Source: Leucobacter sp. OLIS6 (lineage in GTDB: Bacteria > Actinomycetota > Actinomycetes > Actinomycetales > Microbacteriaceae). Taken from it: a stretch of DNA of 64,000 nucleotides. Numbering within the stretch: the stretch's first letter is position 1; every line of letters starts with the position of its first letter. A program made the position numbers and the translations under genes. The stretch spans positions 620,001 to 684,000 of the forward strand of contig NZ_MRAV01000014.1 of NCBI RefSeq assembly GCF_002752355.1. Direction: 5' to 3'. The notes under the pieces are model-generated. The model did not search any database, was not told the origin of the DNA, and saw only the letters and a program-made list of their open reading frames with translations. Shown piece by piece: positions 19,090 to 27,534 of this stretch.

Positions 19090-19794
19090 ATGGTCCCCGA
19101 TGATCTCGCCGCTTTCGAGATTCTCGCAGCCCGTGTCGGTCTCCCCGTGCCGGCTCTGCTGCGCACCTGGATCGCTGACGGACGAACGCAGCTTCCGACG
19201 GCGCTCGATATGACGCTCAGCGAGTTCCTGGCGGACTCCCCGCTCGCACTCGTCGGCCGTCCCGACCTCGAATGGCTCTCGCCCGCCGAGGCGGCCACGG
19301 CCGTGGACGACTGGCTGTTCGCGGATGCACAGGCGGGAACGAGGTTCCTCCCCTTCGCGCGATCGGGTGCGGGAGACGTGTACGCCGTGATCCGCACGCC
19401 CGACGAGCGAACCGCCTGCGGGATGGTGTGGCACGACGACGAGACGAGCGAGTTCGCTTCCCCCGATTTCGCCTCCTGGGCGGCTGTCGCCTTCGCCGAG
19501 ACGATGACCGATCTCGGCCCCGTGACCGGACGCGTCGCCGACGGCCGCGCGGTCGAGGCCCTGCGCACCGACCTGCAGCAGGCGGCGTCCTGCTTTTCAC
19601 CCGAAATCGCGAACACCCTCACCGACTGGTCACTTCGCAGGACGAGGATCCGCCCGTTCCGAGCGGGGCCGCGCGCTCGCCCCTCCGATGCCGAGTCCCT
19701 GATCTCGCAGCAGGAGTTCGAAGCGTTCGCAGGGCAACTCGAACTCCGTGAGCCAATCGAGCTGGCCATCACCCCGCCCTGGGAGCTGCCGTGA
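19090..19794 (+). CDS. SMI1/KNR4 (SUKH)-like protein
   Basis: A 234-residue cytoplasmic protein of the SUKH type: TRFLPFARSGAGDVYAVI and CGMVWHDDET followed by SPDFASWAAVAFAE match the central SUKH motifs (position about 90-140). SUKH proteins often act as immunity partners of secreted toxins, but no toxin gene is next to it. TAGGAT ends seven bases before ATG 19090, so the mRNA is probably leaderless. The gene is flanked by exact 28-bp direct repeats and abuts tRNA-Ala, suggesting it was gained or duplicated as a cassette. Confidence 0.7.
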   Translation: MVPDDLAAFEILAARVGLPVPALLRTWIADGRTQLPTALDMTLSEFLADSPLALVGRPDLEWLSPAEAATAVDDWLFADAQAGTRFLPFARSGAGDVYAVIRTPDERTACGMVWHDDETSEFASPDFASWAAVAFAETMTDLGPVTGRVADGRAVEALRTDLQQAASCFSPEIANTLTDWSLRRTRIRPFRAGPRARPSDAESLISQQEFEAFAGQLELREPIELAITPPWELP

Positions 19795-19806
19795 ACTTTT
19801 CGGGTG

Positions 19807-19834
19807 AAACGACAGAAGGCCCGGCTTTCGCCGG
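19807..19834. repeat. 28-bp direct repeat, right copy
   Basis: Identical to 19024-19051. This copy extends to the right into a nearly complete hairpin that is the shared terminator of the SUKH gene and tRNA-Ala. Confidence 0.9.
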
Positions 19835-19843
19835 ACCTTCTGT
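19812..19843. terminator. Bidirectional terminator between SUKH gene and tRNA-Ala
   Basis: A 14-bp stem with one mismatch and a TTTC loop, between two converging genes. The sequence after the hairpin is only weakly T-rich on either strand. Confidence 0.7.
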
Positions 19844-19850
19844 TCTTGAG

Positions 19851-19923
19851 TGGATCTGAGGGGACTCGAACCCCTGACCCCCTGCATGCCATGCAGGTGC
19901 GCTACCAGCTGCGCCACAGACCC
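19851..19923 (-). tRNA. tRNA-Ala (anticodon GGC)
   Basis: Read on the minus strand from 19923. The acceptor stem GGGTCTG/CAGATCC, the D-arm region, the anticodon stem CCTGC/GCAGG around loop ATGGCAT, and the T-arm with GGTTCGAGTCC all fold. Anticodon GGC reads GCC alanine codons, the commonest in this GC-rich genome. The CCA end is not encoded. It follows rsfS on the same strand. Confidence 0.96.
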
Positions 19924-19958
19924 GTGGAAGTCGGACGAATTCTCCCCCGACAACTCTT

Positions 19959-20366
19959 CTACTTTACATCACCCTCGGGGGTCGAACGCAAATCGGCAGC
20001 CCGTTCCAGGATCCCGCGCGTGTCGATCACCGGGCAGTCGCTCCACAGACGCTCGAGCTGGTAGAACTCGCGCTCCTCCTGGTGGAAGACGTGCACGATG
20101 AGGCCGCCGAAGTCGAGCAGCACCCAACGTCCGCCCTCGCGTCCCTCGCGCCGCACGGTGCGCACGCCGGACTCGTTCAGCGCGTCCTCGATCGCGTCGG
20201 AGATCGCCTGCACGTTGCGCTCGACGCTGCCCGTCAGGAGCAGGAAGGCATCGGCGTAGGGGAAGAACTCCCCCACGTCGAGCGCCACCGGCTCGGTCGC
20301 GCCCTTCGCATCGGCCGCGAGGACCGCGGTCTCGAGAGTGTTGAGAACGTCAGTGGTGTCGCTCAC
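19959..20366 (-). CDS. rsfS: Ribosomal silencing factor RsfS
   Basis: Binds ribosomal protein L14 and prevents subunit joining under starvation. The 135 residues contain the family marks FFPYADAFLLLTGS, GREGGRWVLLDFG and VHVFHQEEREFYQLERLW. GTG 20366 is preceded by AAGGGA. It lies downstream of nadD and the Ala-rich protein, the usual nadD-rsfS neighbourhood, and upstream of tRNA-Ala. Confidence 0.95.
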   Translation of the reverse strand: MSDTTDVLNTLETAVLAADAKGATEPVALDVGEFFPYADAFLLLTGSVERNVQAISDAIEDALNESGVRTVRREGREGGRWVLLDFGGLIVHVFHQEEREFYQLERLWSDCPVIDTRGILERAADLRSTPEGDVK

Positions 20367-20413
20367 GCGTCCCTTTCAATGGGTGTGGTTGGAAAACTGA
20401 GGGGCGCCGGCGA

Positions 20414-22171
20414 TCAGCCGAACATCCCGTTGCTCGCGCCCCAGATCAGGAGCCCGACGACGCCGATCAGCAGCACGCCGCCGGCCGACATCAGAATGAT
20501 CGGGAGCGTCTTGGTTCCGCGCTTGTTCTCGTTGACCACGGCCACCGAGTGGACGGAACGGGCGCTGACAGCACGGGCCGCCGACACCGGGGACGCACCG
20601 TGCGGGTCGCTCGGGGCCGCCTCGCGGCTGACCTCCTCGGCCGCGTCGACATCGATCGAGTCGTGCATGGCCGCATGGCCGCCGGTCTCGCCCAGCGACT
20701 TGGGCAGCTCGATGGACCCGGTGAGGAACAGATCGCCGGTCGCGCCGAGCGGGCCGGTGAGCTCGCTGCTCTCGGGCATCGAAGGCAGGATCAGCGCCGA
20801 CGTGTTGGTCGTGCTGGCCGCACCTTCCTGCGCCACGGCTCGGGAGATGAGGTCCTCGAAGTCGCCGGATCCCTGCCCGGCCTGGCCCATGCGGGCGCGG
20901 TGGACGGCAGGGTCGTCGAAGACCGACATGCCGTCGTCGAGCGGGACGATGTCGGGGAACGAGTAGGCGGTACGCGCCGACTGGGGCGCCGCGGGTGTGG
21001 CCGGGGCCTCCTCGGCGGGACGAGCCTCCGGCTCGGCCTCGGGAGCAGCCTCGGGCGCGGGCGCCGCATCGGGCTGCGTCTGCGGCTCTTCCGGTGCCGG
21101 ATCGGCAGGGGCCGCAGCAGCCTCGGGCACGGTGAAAGCGGGGGGCGCGAACGCCGCGGGCATGGCCGGAGCGGCATCCTGCGTCGCAGCCTCGTCCGCG
21201 GCCGGTGCAGCCGCCTCTTCGGCGGCGCCGTCCTGCTTCTTCTTCCAGCCGAGCTTGCGCTTCTTGGGCTTCGCGGGCGCCGCCTGCTCAGCAGCGGACT
21301 CCGCCGCAGCATCGACGTCTGCAGCCTGGGCGGTCTCCTCGGCGACCTGCGCGGTCGCCTGTCCGACCATCGCGTCGAAGTCGAGTCCGGCGGTCTCGGG
21401 AGCGCGCTCCTCGGACCAGCTGCCGGAGGCCTCGGCGATCTCGGCGATGGAGAACGCCTGCGTCGCCGCCGGATCGACCGGCTCCTCCTCGGCGCGGACC
21501 GCTGCTTCGGGAGCCGCGGGCGCCTCGGCAGGGGCCTCAGCGGCCGCCTCAGGCGCCTCGTGAGCTTCGTCGGCTGCCTCCGCAGCCGGGTGCGGCTCGA
21601 CCTCGACGGAATCCATCACGATCGTCGCGGGAGCGGCCGGAGTCGCTTCCGGGGCTTCGGACTCGATGATCTCCGCGGCGACGGTCTCGAGCGTCGGCTC
21701 GGCCGGCGCCTCGGTCACGGGGATCTCGGCCGGCACCGGAGCAGCGGTCTCGGGCTCGACGCGCTCCGGCTCGACGTGCTCCGGCTCGGCCTGTTCCGTT
21801 GCGACGGGCTCGGGAGCCGGCGCCTCGGGAGCAGCCTCCTCGGAGACGACGGCTTCGGCCTCGACGGCCTCGGTCGCTGCGACCTCGGGCTCGGCGTGCG
21901 CGGCTGCCGCGGCCTCCATCTCCGCACGTGCGCGCTCGCGCAATTCACGGATTTCGCGCCGGCTTCGCGGGCGCCCGTCCGGATCCGTCGGAGAGATCTC
22001 GATCTCATCCGCGGGGTCGGTGGCATCGGTCGCCTGCTGCTCGGCTGCGACGGCAGCCGCTTCCGCGGCGGCCGCAGGGGCGTCGACGGTCGGCATGGAG
22101 CCGGTCTCGCCCAGGGCCTGCAGCCGACGCTCACGCCGGGTCAGGGCGGGTGTCTCGTCGTGCTCGCTCAT
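20414..22171 (-). CDS. Ala/Glu/Pro-rich protein with C-terminal membrane anchor
   Basis: A 585-residue low-complexity protein. Residues 1 to about 550 are dominated by Ala, Glu and Pro with scattered short repeats (for example EPEHVEPERVEPE and AAPAPEAAPEAEPEA) and a basic patch near 310 (KPKKRKLGWKKK). A single membrane helix (about 560-580, IILMSAGGVLLIGVVGLLIW) ends the protein, so the long part is probably cytoplasmic, as in tail-anchored proteins. No family recognised. Starts four bases after nadD and belongs to the proA-nadD-rsfS unit. Its position between nadD and rsfS is a typical slot for lineage-specific proteins in Microbacteriaceae. Confidence 0.75.
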   Translation of the reverse strand: MSEHDETPALTRRERRLQALGETGSMPTVDAPAAAAEAAAVAAEQQATDATDPADEIEISPTDPDGRPRSRREIRELRERARAEMEAAAAAHAEPEVAATEAVEAEAVVSEEAAPEAPAPEPVATEQAEPEHVEPERVEPETAAPVPAEIPVTEAPAEPTLETVAAEIIESEAPEATPAAPATIVMDSVEVEPHPAAEAADEAHEAPEAAAEAPAEAPAAPEAAVRAEEEPVDPAATQAFSIAEIAEASGSWSEERAPETAGLDFDAMVGQATAQVAEETAQAADVDAAAESAAEQAAPAKPKKRKLGWKKKQDGAAEEAAAPAADEAATQDAAPAMPAAFAPPAFTVPEAAAAPADPAPEEPQTQPDAAPAPEAAPEAEPEARPAEEAPATPAAPQSARTAYSFPDIVPLDDGMSVFDDPAVHRARMGQAGQGSGDFEDLISRAVAQEGAASTTNTSALILPSMPESSELTGPLGATGDLFLTGSIELPKSLGETGGHAAMHDSIDVDAAEEVSREAAPSDPHGASPVSAARAVSARSVHSVAVVNENKRGTKTLPIILMSAGGVLLIGVVGLLIWGASNGMFG

Positions 22172-22174
22172 CGG

Positions 22175-22798
22175 TCAGTCGCTTCCATCGGTGTACAGTT
22201 CGTGCTTGGCAATGTATTGCACGACTCCGTCGGGCACGAGGTACCACACCGGATAGCCGCGCGCGACTCGACTTCTGCAGTCGGTCGACGAGATCGCCAG
22301 CGCAGGGACTTCTAGCAAGCTTACGTGCTCGCCCGACAAACCGGAAAGCGAGAGCTCGTGACCGGGCCGTGAAACCGCGATGAAGTGAGCGAGTTCCCAG
22401 AGTCGGTCGACGTCCTTCCAGCTCAGGATCTGCTCGACCGCGTCGGCCCCCGAGATGAAGAACAGTTCGGCATCGGGATAGATCGCGCGCAGGTCCCGGA
22501 GCGTGTCGACCGTGTAGGTCGGCCCCTCGCGGTCGACATCGACGCGGCTCACGCGGAACCGCGGATTCGACGCCGTGGCGATCACCGTCATCAGGTAGCG
22601 GTGCTCGCTCTCGGTCACCCGGGTCTTCTGCCACGGGCGACCGGTCGGCACGAACACGACCTCATCGAGGTCGAAGCTCTGCGCGACCTCGCTCGCGGCC
22701 ACGAGGTGGCCGTGGTGAATCGGATCGAACGTGCCGCCCATCACCCCGATGCGGCGGCTTCGGTGCTGCACCGGCTCAGTGATGCTGGGCATCACCAT
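22175..22798 (-). CDS. nadD: Nicotinate-nucleotide adenylyltransferase
   Basis: Makes deamido-NAD from nicotinate mononucleotide and ATP. Motifs [15 protein letters not shown] (nucleotidyltransferase HxGH) and ISSTDCRSR (usual ISSTxIR, here with Cys) are seen; 207 residues is normal. ATG 22798 overlaps the 3' end of the small membrane protein gene by 23 bases; ATG 22792 is an alternative start. Confidence 0.94.
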   Translation of the reverse strand: MVMPSITEPVQHRSRRIGVMGGTFDPIHHGHLVAASEVAQSFDLDEVVFVPTGRPWQKTRVTESEHRYLMTVIATASNPRFRVSRVDVDREGPTYTVDTLRDLRAIYPDAELFFISGADAVEQILSWKDVDRLWELAHFIAVSRPGHELSLSGLSGEHVSLLEVPALAISSTDCRSRVARGYPVWYLVPDGVVQYIAKHELYTDGSD

Positions 22799-22988
22799 GC
22801 TCGCGAGCGTACGCCTCGGCCTTCTCGGCGTGGCGGTTCGCGACGTCGCGGAAGCTGAAGGTCACGATGGCGAGCGCCGTGAAGATGCCGAAGACGATGA
22901 CGCCGAAGAGCGGTGCCGGCATGGGCAGCTCGTTGACAACGTGCGAAGAACCCTCGGCTGCTGCGGCGACCGTGGCGAGAAGTGACAT
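22776..22988 (-). CDS. Small single-helix membrane protein
   Basis: A 70-residue protein with one membrane helix (about 25-44, [19 protein letters not shown]) and a charged, His-rich tail ([15 protein letters not shown]). GAGG precedes ATG 22988. It lies between proA and nadD, overlapping nadD. No function recognised; conserved placement beside nadD is what I would expect in Microbacteriaceae. Confidence 0.7.
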   Translation of the reverse strand: MSLLATVAAAAEGSSHVVNELPMPAPLFGVIVFGIFTALAIVTFSFRDVANRHAEKAEAYAREHGDAQHH

Positions 22989-23047
22989 CTGACGTCCTCT
23001 ACTGTGCGAGCAAATGGATAGTTGGCAAACAGTCTATCGGTTTCCGC

Positions 23048-24304
23048 TCAGCGGATCTGACCGGACCCGCGGACCAGCCACTTCGTGCTGGTGAGCTCGG
23101 GCAGGCCCATCGGTCCGCGCGCGTGCAGCTTCTGCGTCGAGATCCCGACCTCGGCCCCGAAGCCGAACTCGCCCCCGTCGGTGAAGCGCGTCGAGGCGTT
23201 GACCATCACGGCGGCGGAATCGACCTCCGCGAGGAATCGTTCCGCGTTCGCGTAGTCCTGCGTCACGATCGATTCCGTGTGCCGCGTCGAGTAACGCTCG
23301 ATGTGCGCGAGCGCCTCGTCGAGGGAGTCCACGACGCGGACGCCCATGACGAGAGCCAGGTGCTCGGTGCTCCACTCGGACTCCCCCGCCGGCAGGATCT
23401 CCTCGGCGAACCCGCGCGCCGCCTCGTCGCCGTTCAGCGTGACGCCCGCCGCGATCAGGTCGGCGGCGAGACGCGGCAGCAGGCGCTCGGCGGCGTCCCG
23501 GTGCACCAGCAGGGTCTCCGCAGCGTTGCAGACGCTCGGACGGTGGGTCTTCGCGTTCCGCACGATGGCCGCGGCCATCTCCTCGTCGGCGCTCGCGTCC
23601 ACGAACACGTGCACGATCCCCGCGCCCGTCTCGATGACCGGCACCGTCGATTCCTGGACCACGGTCGAGATGAGCCCGGCGCTGCCGCGCGGGATCAGCA
23701 CGTCGACGTAGCCGCGGGCCCGCATGAGGCGCGAGGCGCCCTCGCGCCCGAACTCGTCGATCGTCTGCACGGCATCGCCGTCGAGTCCGACGGACGCCAC
23801 CGCGCGCTGGATCACGTCGACCAGCACCGCGTTGGAGCGCTCGGCGGCACTGCCGCCGCGGAGGACGACGCCGTTACCGCTCTTGAGCGAGAGCGCCGCG
23901 ATGTCGACGGTCACGTTGGGACGAGCCTCGTAGATCGCGCCGATCACTCCGAAGGGCACGCGGACCTGGCTGATCCGGATCCCGTTCGCGAGGGTGCTGC
24001 CCCGCACCACCTGACCGACCGGATCCGGCAGCGCGATGACATCGCGCACCGCGGCCGCGAGGCCGCGCAGACGGGTCTCGTCGAGCAGCAGGCGGTCCAG
24101 CAATCCGGCGTCCAGGCCGTTCTCGCGTCCGCGCTGCAGATCCTCCGCGTTGGCTGCGACGATGCCCGGGATCGCCTGCTCGATGCCGGCCGCGATCGCT
24201 TCCAGCGCCGCGTCCTTCGACGCGGTCGTGGCGGTGGCGAGGCGCTTCGCGCCCGTGCGAGCACGCTCGAGTCGGTCGATGAAGGGATCGTTCAACACGC
24301 TCAT
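23048..24304 (-). CDS. proA: Gamma-glutamyl phosphate reductase
   Basis: Second step of proline synthesis; reduces gamma-glutamyl phosphate with NADPH. The 418 residues show VPFGVIGAIYEARPNVT, the catalytic-Cys segment RPSVCNAAETLLVH, and the terminal FGAEVGISTQKLHARGP. ATG 24304 has TAGTCT six bases upstream (24311-24316), so although it follows proB it seems to have its own leaderless promoter. Confidence 0.96.
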   Translation of the reverse strand: MSVLNDPFIDRLERARTGAKRLATATTASKDAALEAIAAGIEQAIPGIVAANAEDLQRGRENGLDAGLLDRLLLDETRLRGLAAAVRDVIALPDPVGQVVRGSTLANGIRISQVRVPFGVIGAIYEARPNVTVDIAALSLKSGNGVVLRGGSAAERSNAVLVDVIQRAVASVGLDGDAVQTIDEFGREGASRLMRARGYVDVLIPRGSAGLISTVVQESTVPVIETGAGIVHVFVDASADEEMAAAIVRNAKTHRPSVCNAAETLLVHRDAAERLLPRLAADLIAAGVTLNGDEAARGFAEEILPAGESEWSTEHLALVMGVRVVDSLDEALAHIERYSTRHTESIVTQDYANAERFLAEVDSAAVMVNASTRFTDGGEFGFGAEVGISTQKLHARGPMGLPELTSTKWLVRGSGQIR

Positions 24305-24354
24305 CGGGCCAGACTATCGCGCATCGACGCGCGGCGAGCCCCGATGCAGCGCGG

Positions 24355-25143
24355 TTACGCGGTGCGCTCGGGCTCGCGCGCGCCGAACCAGGTGCCGTGA
24401 TCCGCACCGTCGAGCACGGCGGGCAGCAGCCGGGTCTCCGTCAGCAGCACCTCCGTGCCCGCGTCCGCAGCGAGCCGGGCCGCCTGCACCTTGGTCGCGG
24501 CGCCGCCCGTGCCCCACCCCGACTGGGTCTCGCCGATCTCGACGCCCTCGAGCCGGTCGCCGTAGGCGACCTCGGCGATGCGCTCCGCACCGGCCACCGC
24601 CGGCGGAGCCGTGTAGAGCGCATCCACGTCGGAGAGCAGCACGAGGCGATCGGCGCCGATGAGGCGCGCCACCAGCGCGGCCAGCCGGTCGTTGTCGCCG
24701 AAGCGGATCTCGTGCGTGGCGACGGTGTCGTTCTCGTTGATGATCGGGAGGATCCCGAGCTGCAGCAGGCGCTCGAGCGCGCGCTTGGCGTTCCCGCGGT
24801 GGGTCGGGTTGTCGAGATCGTGGGCGGTGAGCAGCACCTGCCCGGCGACGATCTCGTGCGTCGTGAGCGCCCGCTGGTACCGGTTCACGAGGATGTTCTG
24901 CCCGACCGCCGCGGCGGCCTGCTGGGTCGCGAGATCCTCGGGACGTTCCTCCAGCTGGAGGAACGGCACGCCGGTCGCGATCGCGCCGCTGGAGACGAGG
25001 ATCACCTCGGCGCCCGCGGCGTGGAGGCGGGCCAGCGAGTCGACCAGGTGCGGGATCTGGGCGGCGTTGTCGCCGCTGACCGAGGAGGAGCCGACCTTGA
25101 CGACGACGCGCCGCCCGGTCAGCAGCCACTCGGCGCGGCTCAT
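24355..25143 (-). CDS. proB: Glutamate 5-kinase (short form, no PUA domain)
   Basis: First step of proline synthesis. The amino acid kinase domain is complete ([50 protein letters not shown]). It ends at 262 residues, whereas most ProB proteins have about 370 with a C-terminal PUA domain; no PUA-like coding remains downstream. Feedback control by proline may be altered in consequence (inference). ATG 25143 overlaps obg's stop (ATGA). Confidence 0.93.
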   Translation of the reverse strand: MSRAEWLLTGRRVVVKVGSSSVSGDNAAQIPHLVDSLARLHAAGAEVILVSSGAIATGVPFLQLEERPEDLATQQAAAAVGQNILVNRYQRALTTHEIVAGQVLLTAHDLDNPTHRGNAKRALERLLQLGILPIINENDTVATHEIRFGDNDRLAALVARLIGADRLVLLSDVDALYTAPPAVAGAERIAEVAYGDRLEGVEIGETQSGWGTGGAATKVQAARLAADAGTEVLLTETRLLPAVLDGADHGTWFGAREPERTA

Positions 25144-26645
25144 GCCTCGTCGCTCCACATGCCGGCCTTGCGCTCGCGCTCGAGTTCCGCGCGCGCCTCG
25201 GCCTTGGCGTCCATGAGCGTGTGGTACTCCTCACGGCGCTCGTTGTTGGTGCGTCGCTTGTTCTGCTCCACGCGCAGATCGGTGCCTCGGGCGCCCATCT
25301 GCACTTCGGCCGCGCTCGTGAGCGTGGGCTCCCAGTCGAAGATCACACCGGAGCCCGGGCCGATCACCACGGTCGAGCCGGCGACTGCGCCGGCCTTGAC
25401 CAGCGCGTCCTCGATGCCGAGCTTGTTCAGGCGATCCGCCAGGTAGCCGACGGCCTCGTCGTTCGTGAAGTCGGTCTGCGCGACCCAGCGCTCGGGCTTC
25501 GTGCCCAGGATGCGGTAGAGCGTGCCGTAGCTGCCGCCCTCGGCGCGCACGGTGAAACCGCCCTCGTTGACGGGCTTCGGCTGCAGCACGATCCGGGGCT
25601 GATCGATCTCGTCCTGCAGCGCCTCTGCGCGAGCGGTCTCGACCAGCTCGGCCATGGCGAACGAAAGCTCGCGCAGACCCGCGTGCGACGCCGCCGAGAT
25701 CTCGAACACGCGATACCCCATGGCTTCCAGCTCGGGACGCACGAACTCTGCGAGCTCGCGGGCCTCGGGCACGTCGACCTTGTTGAGCGCGATCAGCTGC
25801 GGACGGTCCAGCAGCGGCACCTGGCCCTCGGGAACGGGATAGGCGGCGAGCTCGGCCTTGATGACCTCGAGGTCGGAGAGCGGATCACGGCCCGGCTCGA
25901 GGGTGGCGCAGTCGAGCACGTGCAGCAGGGCGCTGCAGCGCTCGACGTGGCGGAGGAAGTCGAGCCCGAGGCCCTTGCCCTCGCTCGCGCCCTCGATGAG
26001 GCCGGGCACGTCCGCGACGGTGAAGCGGTGCTCGCCCACCTGCACGACGCCCAGGTTGGGGTGCAGCGTGGTGAACGGGTAGTCCGCGATCTTCGGCTTC
26101 GCCGCGCTGAGCGCCGCGATGAGGCTCGACTTGCCCGCGGAGGGGTAGCCGACGAGGGCGACGTCGGCGATGGTCTTGAGCTCGAGGGTGATGCTGCCCG
26201 CCCACCCCTCGGTGCCGAGCAGCGCGAAACCGGGAGCCTTGCGCTTGGTGCTCGCGAGCGAGTGGTTGCCGAGGCCGCCGATGCCGCCGTGGGCGACGAC
26301 GTAGCGGGTACCGGGCTCGGTGAGATCGATGAGGGTCTCCCCCGCGTCGTCCTTCACCACGGTGCCGATCGGGACCGAGAGAGTCAACTCGGCGCCGTTG
26401 GTGCCCGCGCGGTAGTCGCCGGCGCCGTAGCCGCCGTTCTCCGCGCTGCGGTGGGGCCGTCGATGATAGTCGAGCAGCGTGGTGACCTGCGGGTCCGCCA
26501 GCAGCACGATGTCGCCGCCGTGCCCGCCGTTGCCGCCATCGGGGCCCGCCAGCGGCTTGAACTTCTCGCGTCGGATCGACACGCAGCCGTTGCCGCCCCG
26601 CCCGGCCTGCAGGTGCACCTGCACCCGGTCAACAAACGTCACCAT
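25140..26645 (-). CDS. obg: GTPase Obg/CgtA
   Basis: Ribosome-assembly and stress GTPase of 501 residues. Three parts are visible: the glycine-rich Obg domain (1-158, [14 protein letters not shown]), the G domain (about 160-335; [22 protein letters not shown]) and the OCT C-terminal domain (about 360-440), followed by a charged tail ending [11 protein letters not shown]. Preceded by rpmA and followed by proB with a four-base overlap. Confidence 0.96.
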   Translation of the reverse strand: MVTFVDRVQVHLQAGRGGNGCVSIRREKFKPLAGPDGGNGGHGGDIVLLADPQVTTLLDYHRRPHRSAENGGYGAGDYRAGTNGAELTLSVPIGTVVKDDAGETLIDLTEPGTRYVVAHGGIGGLGNHSLASTKRKAPGFALLGTEGWAGSITLELKTIADVALVGYPSAGKSSLIAALSAAKPKIADYPFTTLHPNLGVVQVGEHRFTVADVPGLIEGASEGKGLGLDFLRHVERCSALLHVLDCATLEPGRDPLSDLEVIKAELAAYPVPEGQVPLLDRPQLIALNKVDVPEARELAEFVRPELEAMGYRVFEISAASHAGLRELSFAMAELVETARAEALQDEIDQPRIVLQPKPVNEGGFTVRAEGGSYGTLYRILGTKPERWVAQTDFTNDEAVGYLADRLNKLGIEDALVKAGAVAGSTVVIGPGSGVIFDWEPTLTSAAEVQMGARGTDLRVEQNKRRTNNERREEYHTLMDAKAEARAELERERKAGMWSDEA

Positions 26646-26684
26646 GCTGCGTTCCTCACGTCAGATTCAAAAGCCCGAAAATAC

Positions 26685-26715
26685 GGCAAAGGGCGAGCCG
26701 AAGCCCGCCCTTGCC
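26685..26715 (-). terminator. Hairpin after rpmA
   Basis: Imperfect inverted repeat GGCAAAGGGCG/CGCCCTTGCC between rpmA and obg. No T-run; it may partly separate ribosomal protein genes from obg or stabilise the 3' end. Confidence 0.45.
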
Positions 26716-26730
26716 AAGTGCTGCCGAGTG

Positions 26731-26988
26731 TTAGGCGGCTGCGGTCACGATGTTGACGACCTTGCGGCCGCCCTTCGCGCCGAACTCCACCGCGCCTGCG
26801 GCAAGAGCGAAGAGGGTGTCGTCGCCACCGCGGCCGACGTTGGCGCCCGGGTGGAAGTGGGTGCCGCGCTGACGCACGATGATCTCGCCGGCGTTCACCT
26901 GCTGACCGCCGAAGCGCTTCACGCCAAGACGCTGTGCGTTCGAGTCGCGACCGTTACGGGTCGAGCTCGCGCCCTTCTTATGTGCCAT
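26731..26988 (-). CDS. rpmA: Ribosomal protein L27
   Basis: The 85-residue large-subunit protein near the peptidyl transferase centre. Starts [17 protein letters not shown], with the conserved KRFGGQ and GDDTLFAL segments. No N-terminal extension that would need processing (as in Firmicutes). Follows rplU by 35 bases. Confidence 0.98.
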   Translation of the reverse strand: MAHKKGASSTRNGRDSNAQRLGVKRFGGQQVNAGEIIVRQRGTHFHPGANVGRGGDDTLFALAAGAVEFGAKGGRKVVNIVTAAA

Positions 26989-27023
26989 GAGTCTCTAGTC
27001 TCCTTGTTTCGGGAAGCCGGGGG

Positions 27024-27332
27024 CTACTTGATGCCCGTGACCTTGATGCGGGTGAGGTCCTGGCGGTGACCCTGACGCGACTTGTAGCCGGTCTTGTTCT
27101 TGTACCGCTGGATCACGATCTTGGGGCCGCGGAGGTCCTCGAGGACCTCTGCAGTCACCTTGACCTTGGCGAGCTTGGCGGCGTCGGTGGTCACCTGGTC
27201 GCCGTCGACGAGCAGCACGGCGGGCAGCTCGATCTTGTCCTTGGCGTCAGCCGAAAGACGGTTCACCGTGATGATCGAGCCGACCTCGACCTTCTCCTGC
27301 CGTCCGCTGGTGCGCACTACTGCGTAAACCAC
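27024..27332 (-). CDS. rplU: Ribosomal protein L21
   Basis: The 102-residue large-subunit protein: [18 protein letters not shown] and the closing [21 protein letters not shown]. First gene of the rplU-rpmA-obg-proB transcript, with a strong promoter 157 bases upstream. AAAAGGGTGACAA serves as ribosome-binding region before the start at 27332. Confidence 0.98.
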   Translation of the reverse strand: MVYAVVRTSGRQEKVEVGSIITVNRLSADAKDKIELPAVLLVDGDQVTTDAAKLAKVKVTAEVLEDLRGPKIVIQRYKNKTGYKSRQGHRQDLTRIKVTGIK

Positions 27333-27458
27333 TTGTCACCCTTTTCCTGAGGATCGTCTTACGTATCCGAACCGCGACGCTGAAATCGCCGTTCGTGGTC
27401 TGCGGGGCGAACGTTCTCGCTGCTCCGCACTGTGGAACCGCGCCCTGTTCACCGGATC

Positions 27459-27477
27459 GCCACTCAAAAAGAGTGGC
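27459..27477 (-). ncRNA. 5' leader hairpin of the rplU mRNA
   Basis: Perfect 7-bp stem GCCACTC/GAGTGGC with a five-base T loop (minus strand), starting about 5 bases after the predicted transcription start. It could protect the 5' end or be a remnant of an L21 leader control element; the T-run is in the loop, so it is not a terminator. Confidence 0.45.
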
Positions 27478-27488
27478 ACCAGCGATCA

Positions 27489-27517
27489 AGCATATCTCTC
27501 GATCACCGACCGGTCAA
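27489..27517 (-). promoter_or_regulatory. Promoter of rplU-rpmA-obg-proB
   Basis: On the minus strand: TTGACC (27517-27512), 17-base spacer, TATGCT (27494-27489). Close to the consensus of the housekeeping sigma factor and placed 18 bases after the rne stop codon. Confidence 0.8.
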
Positions 27518-27534
27518 ATGCCTGGCGTGTCCCG

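Noticed and set aside
27247-27489. An 80-residue frame across the rplU leader
   Set aside because: Overlaps the leader and rplU in another frame, no ribosome-binding site, no recognisable protein pattern.
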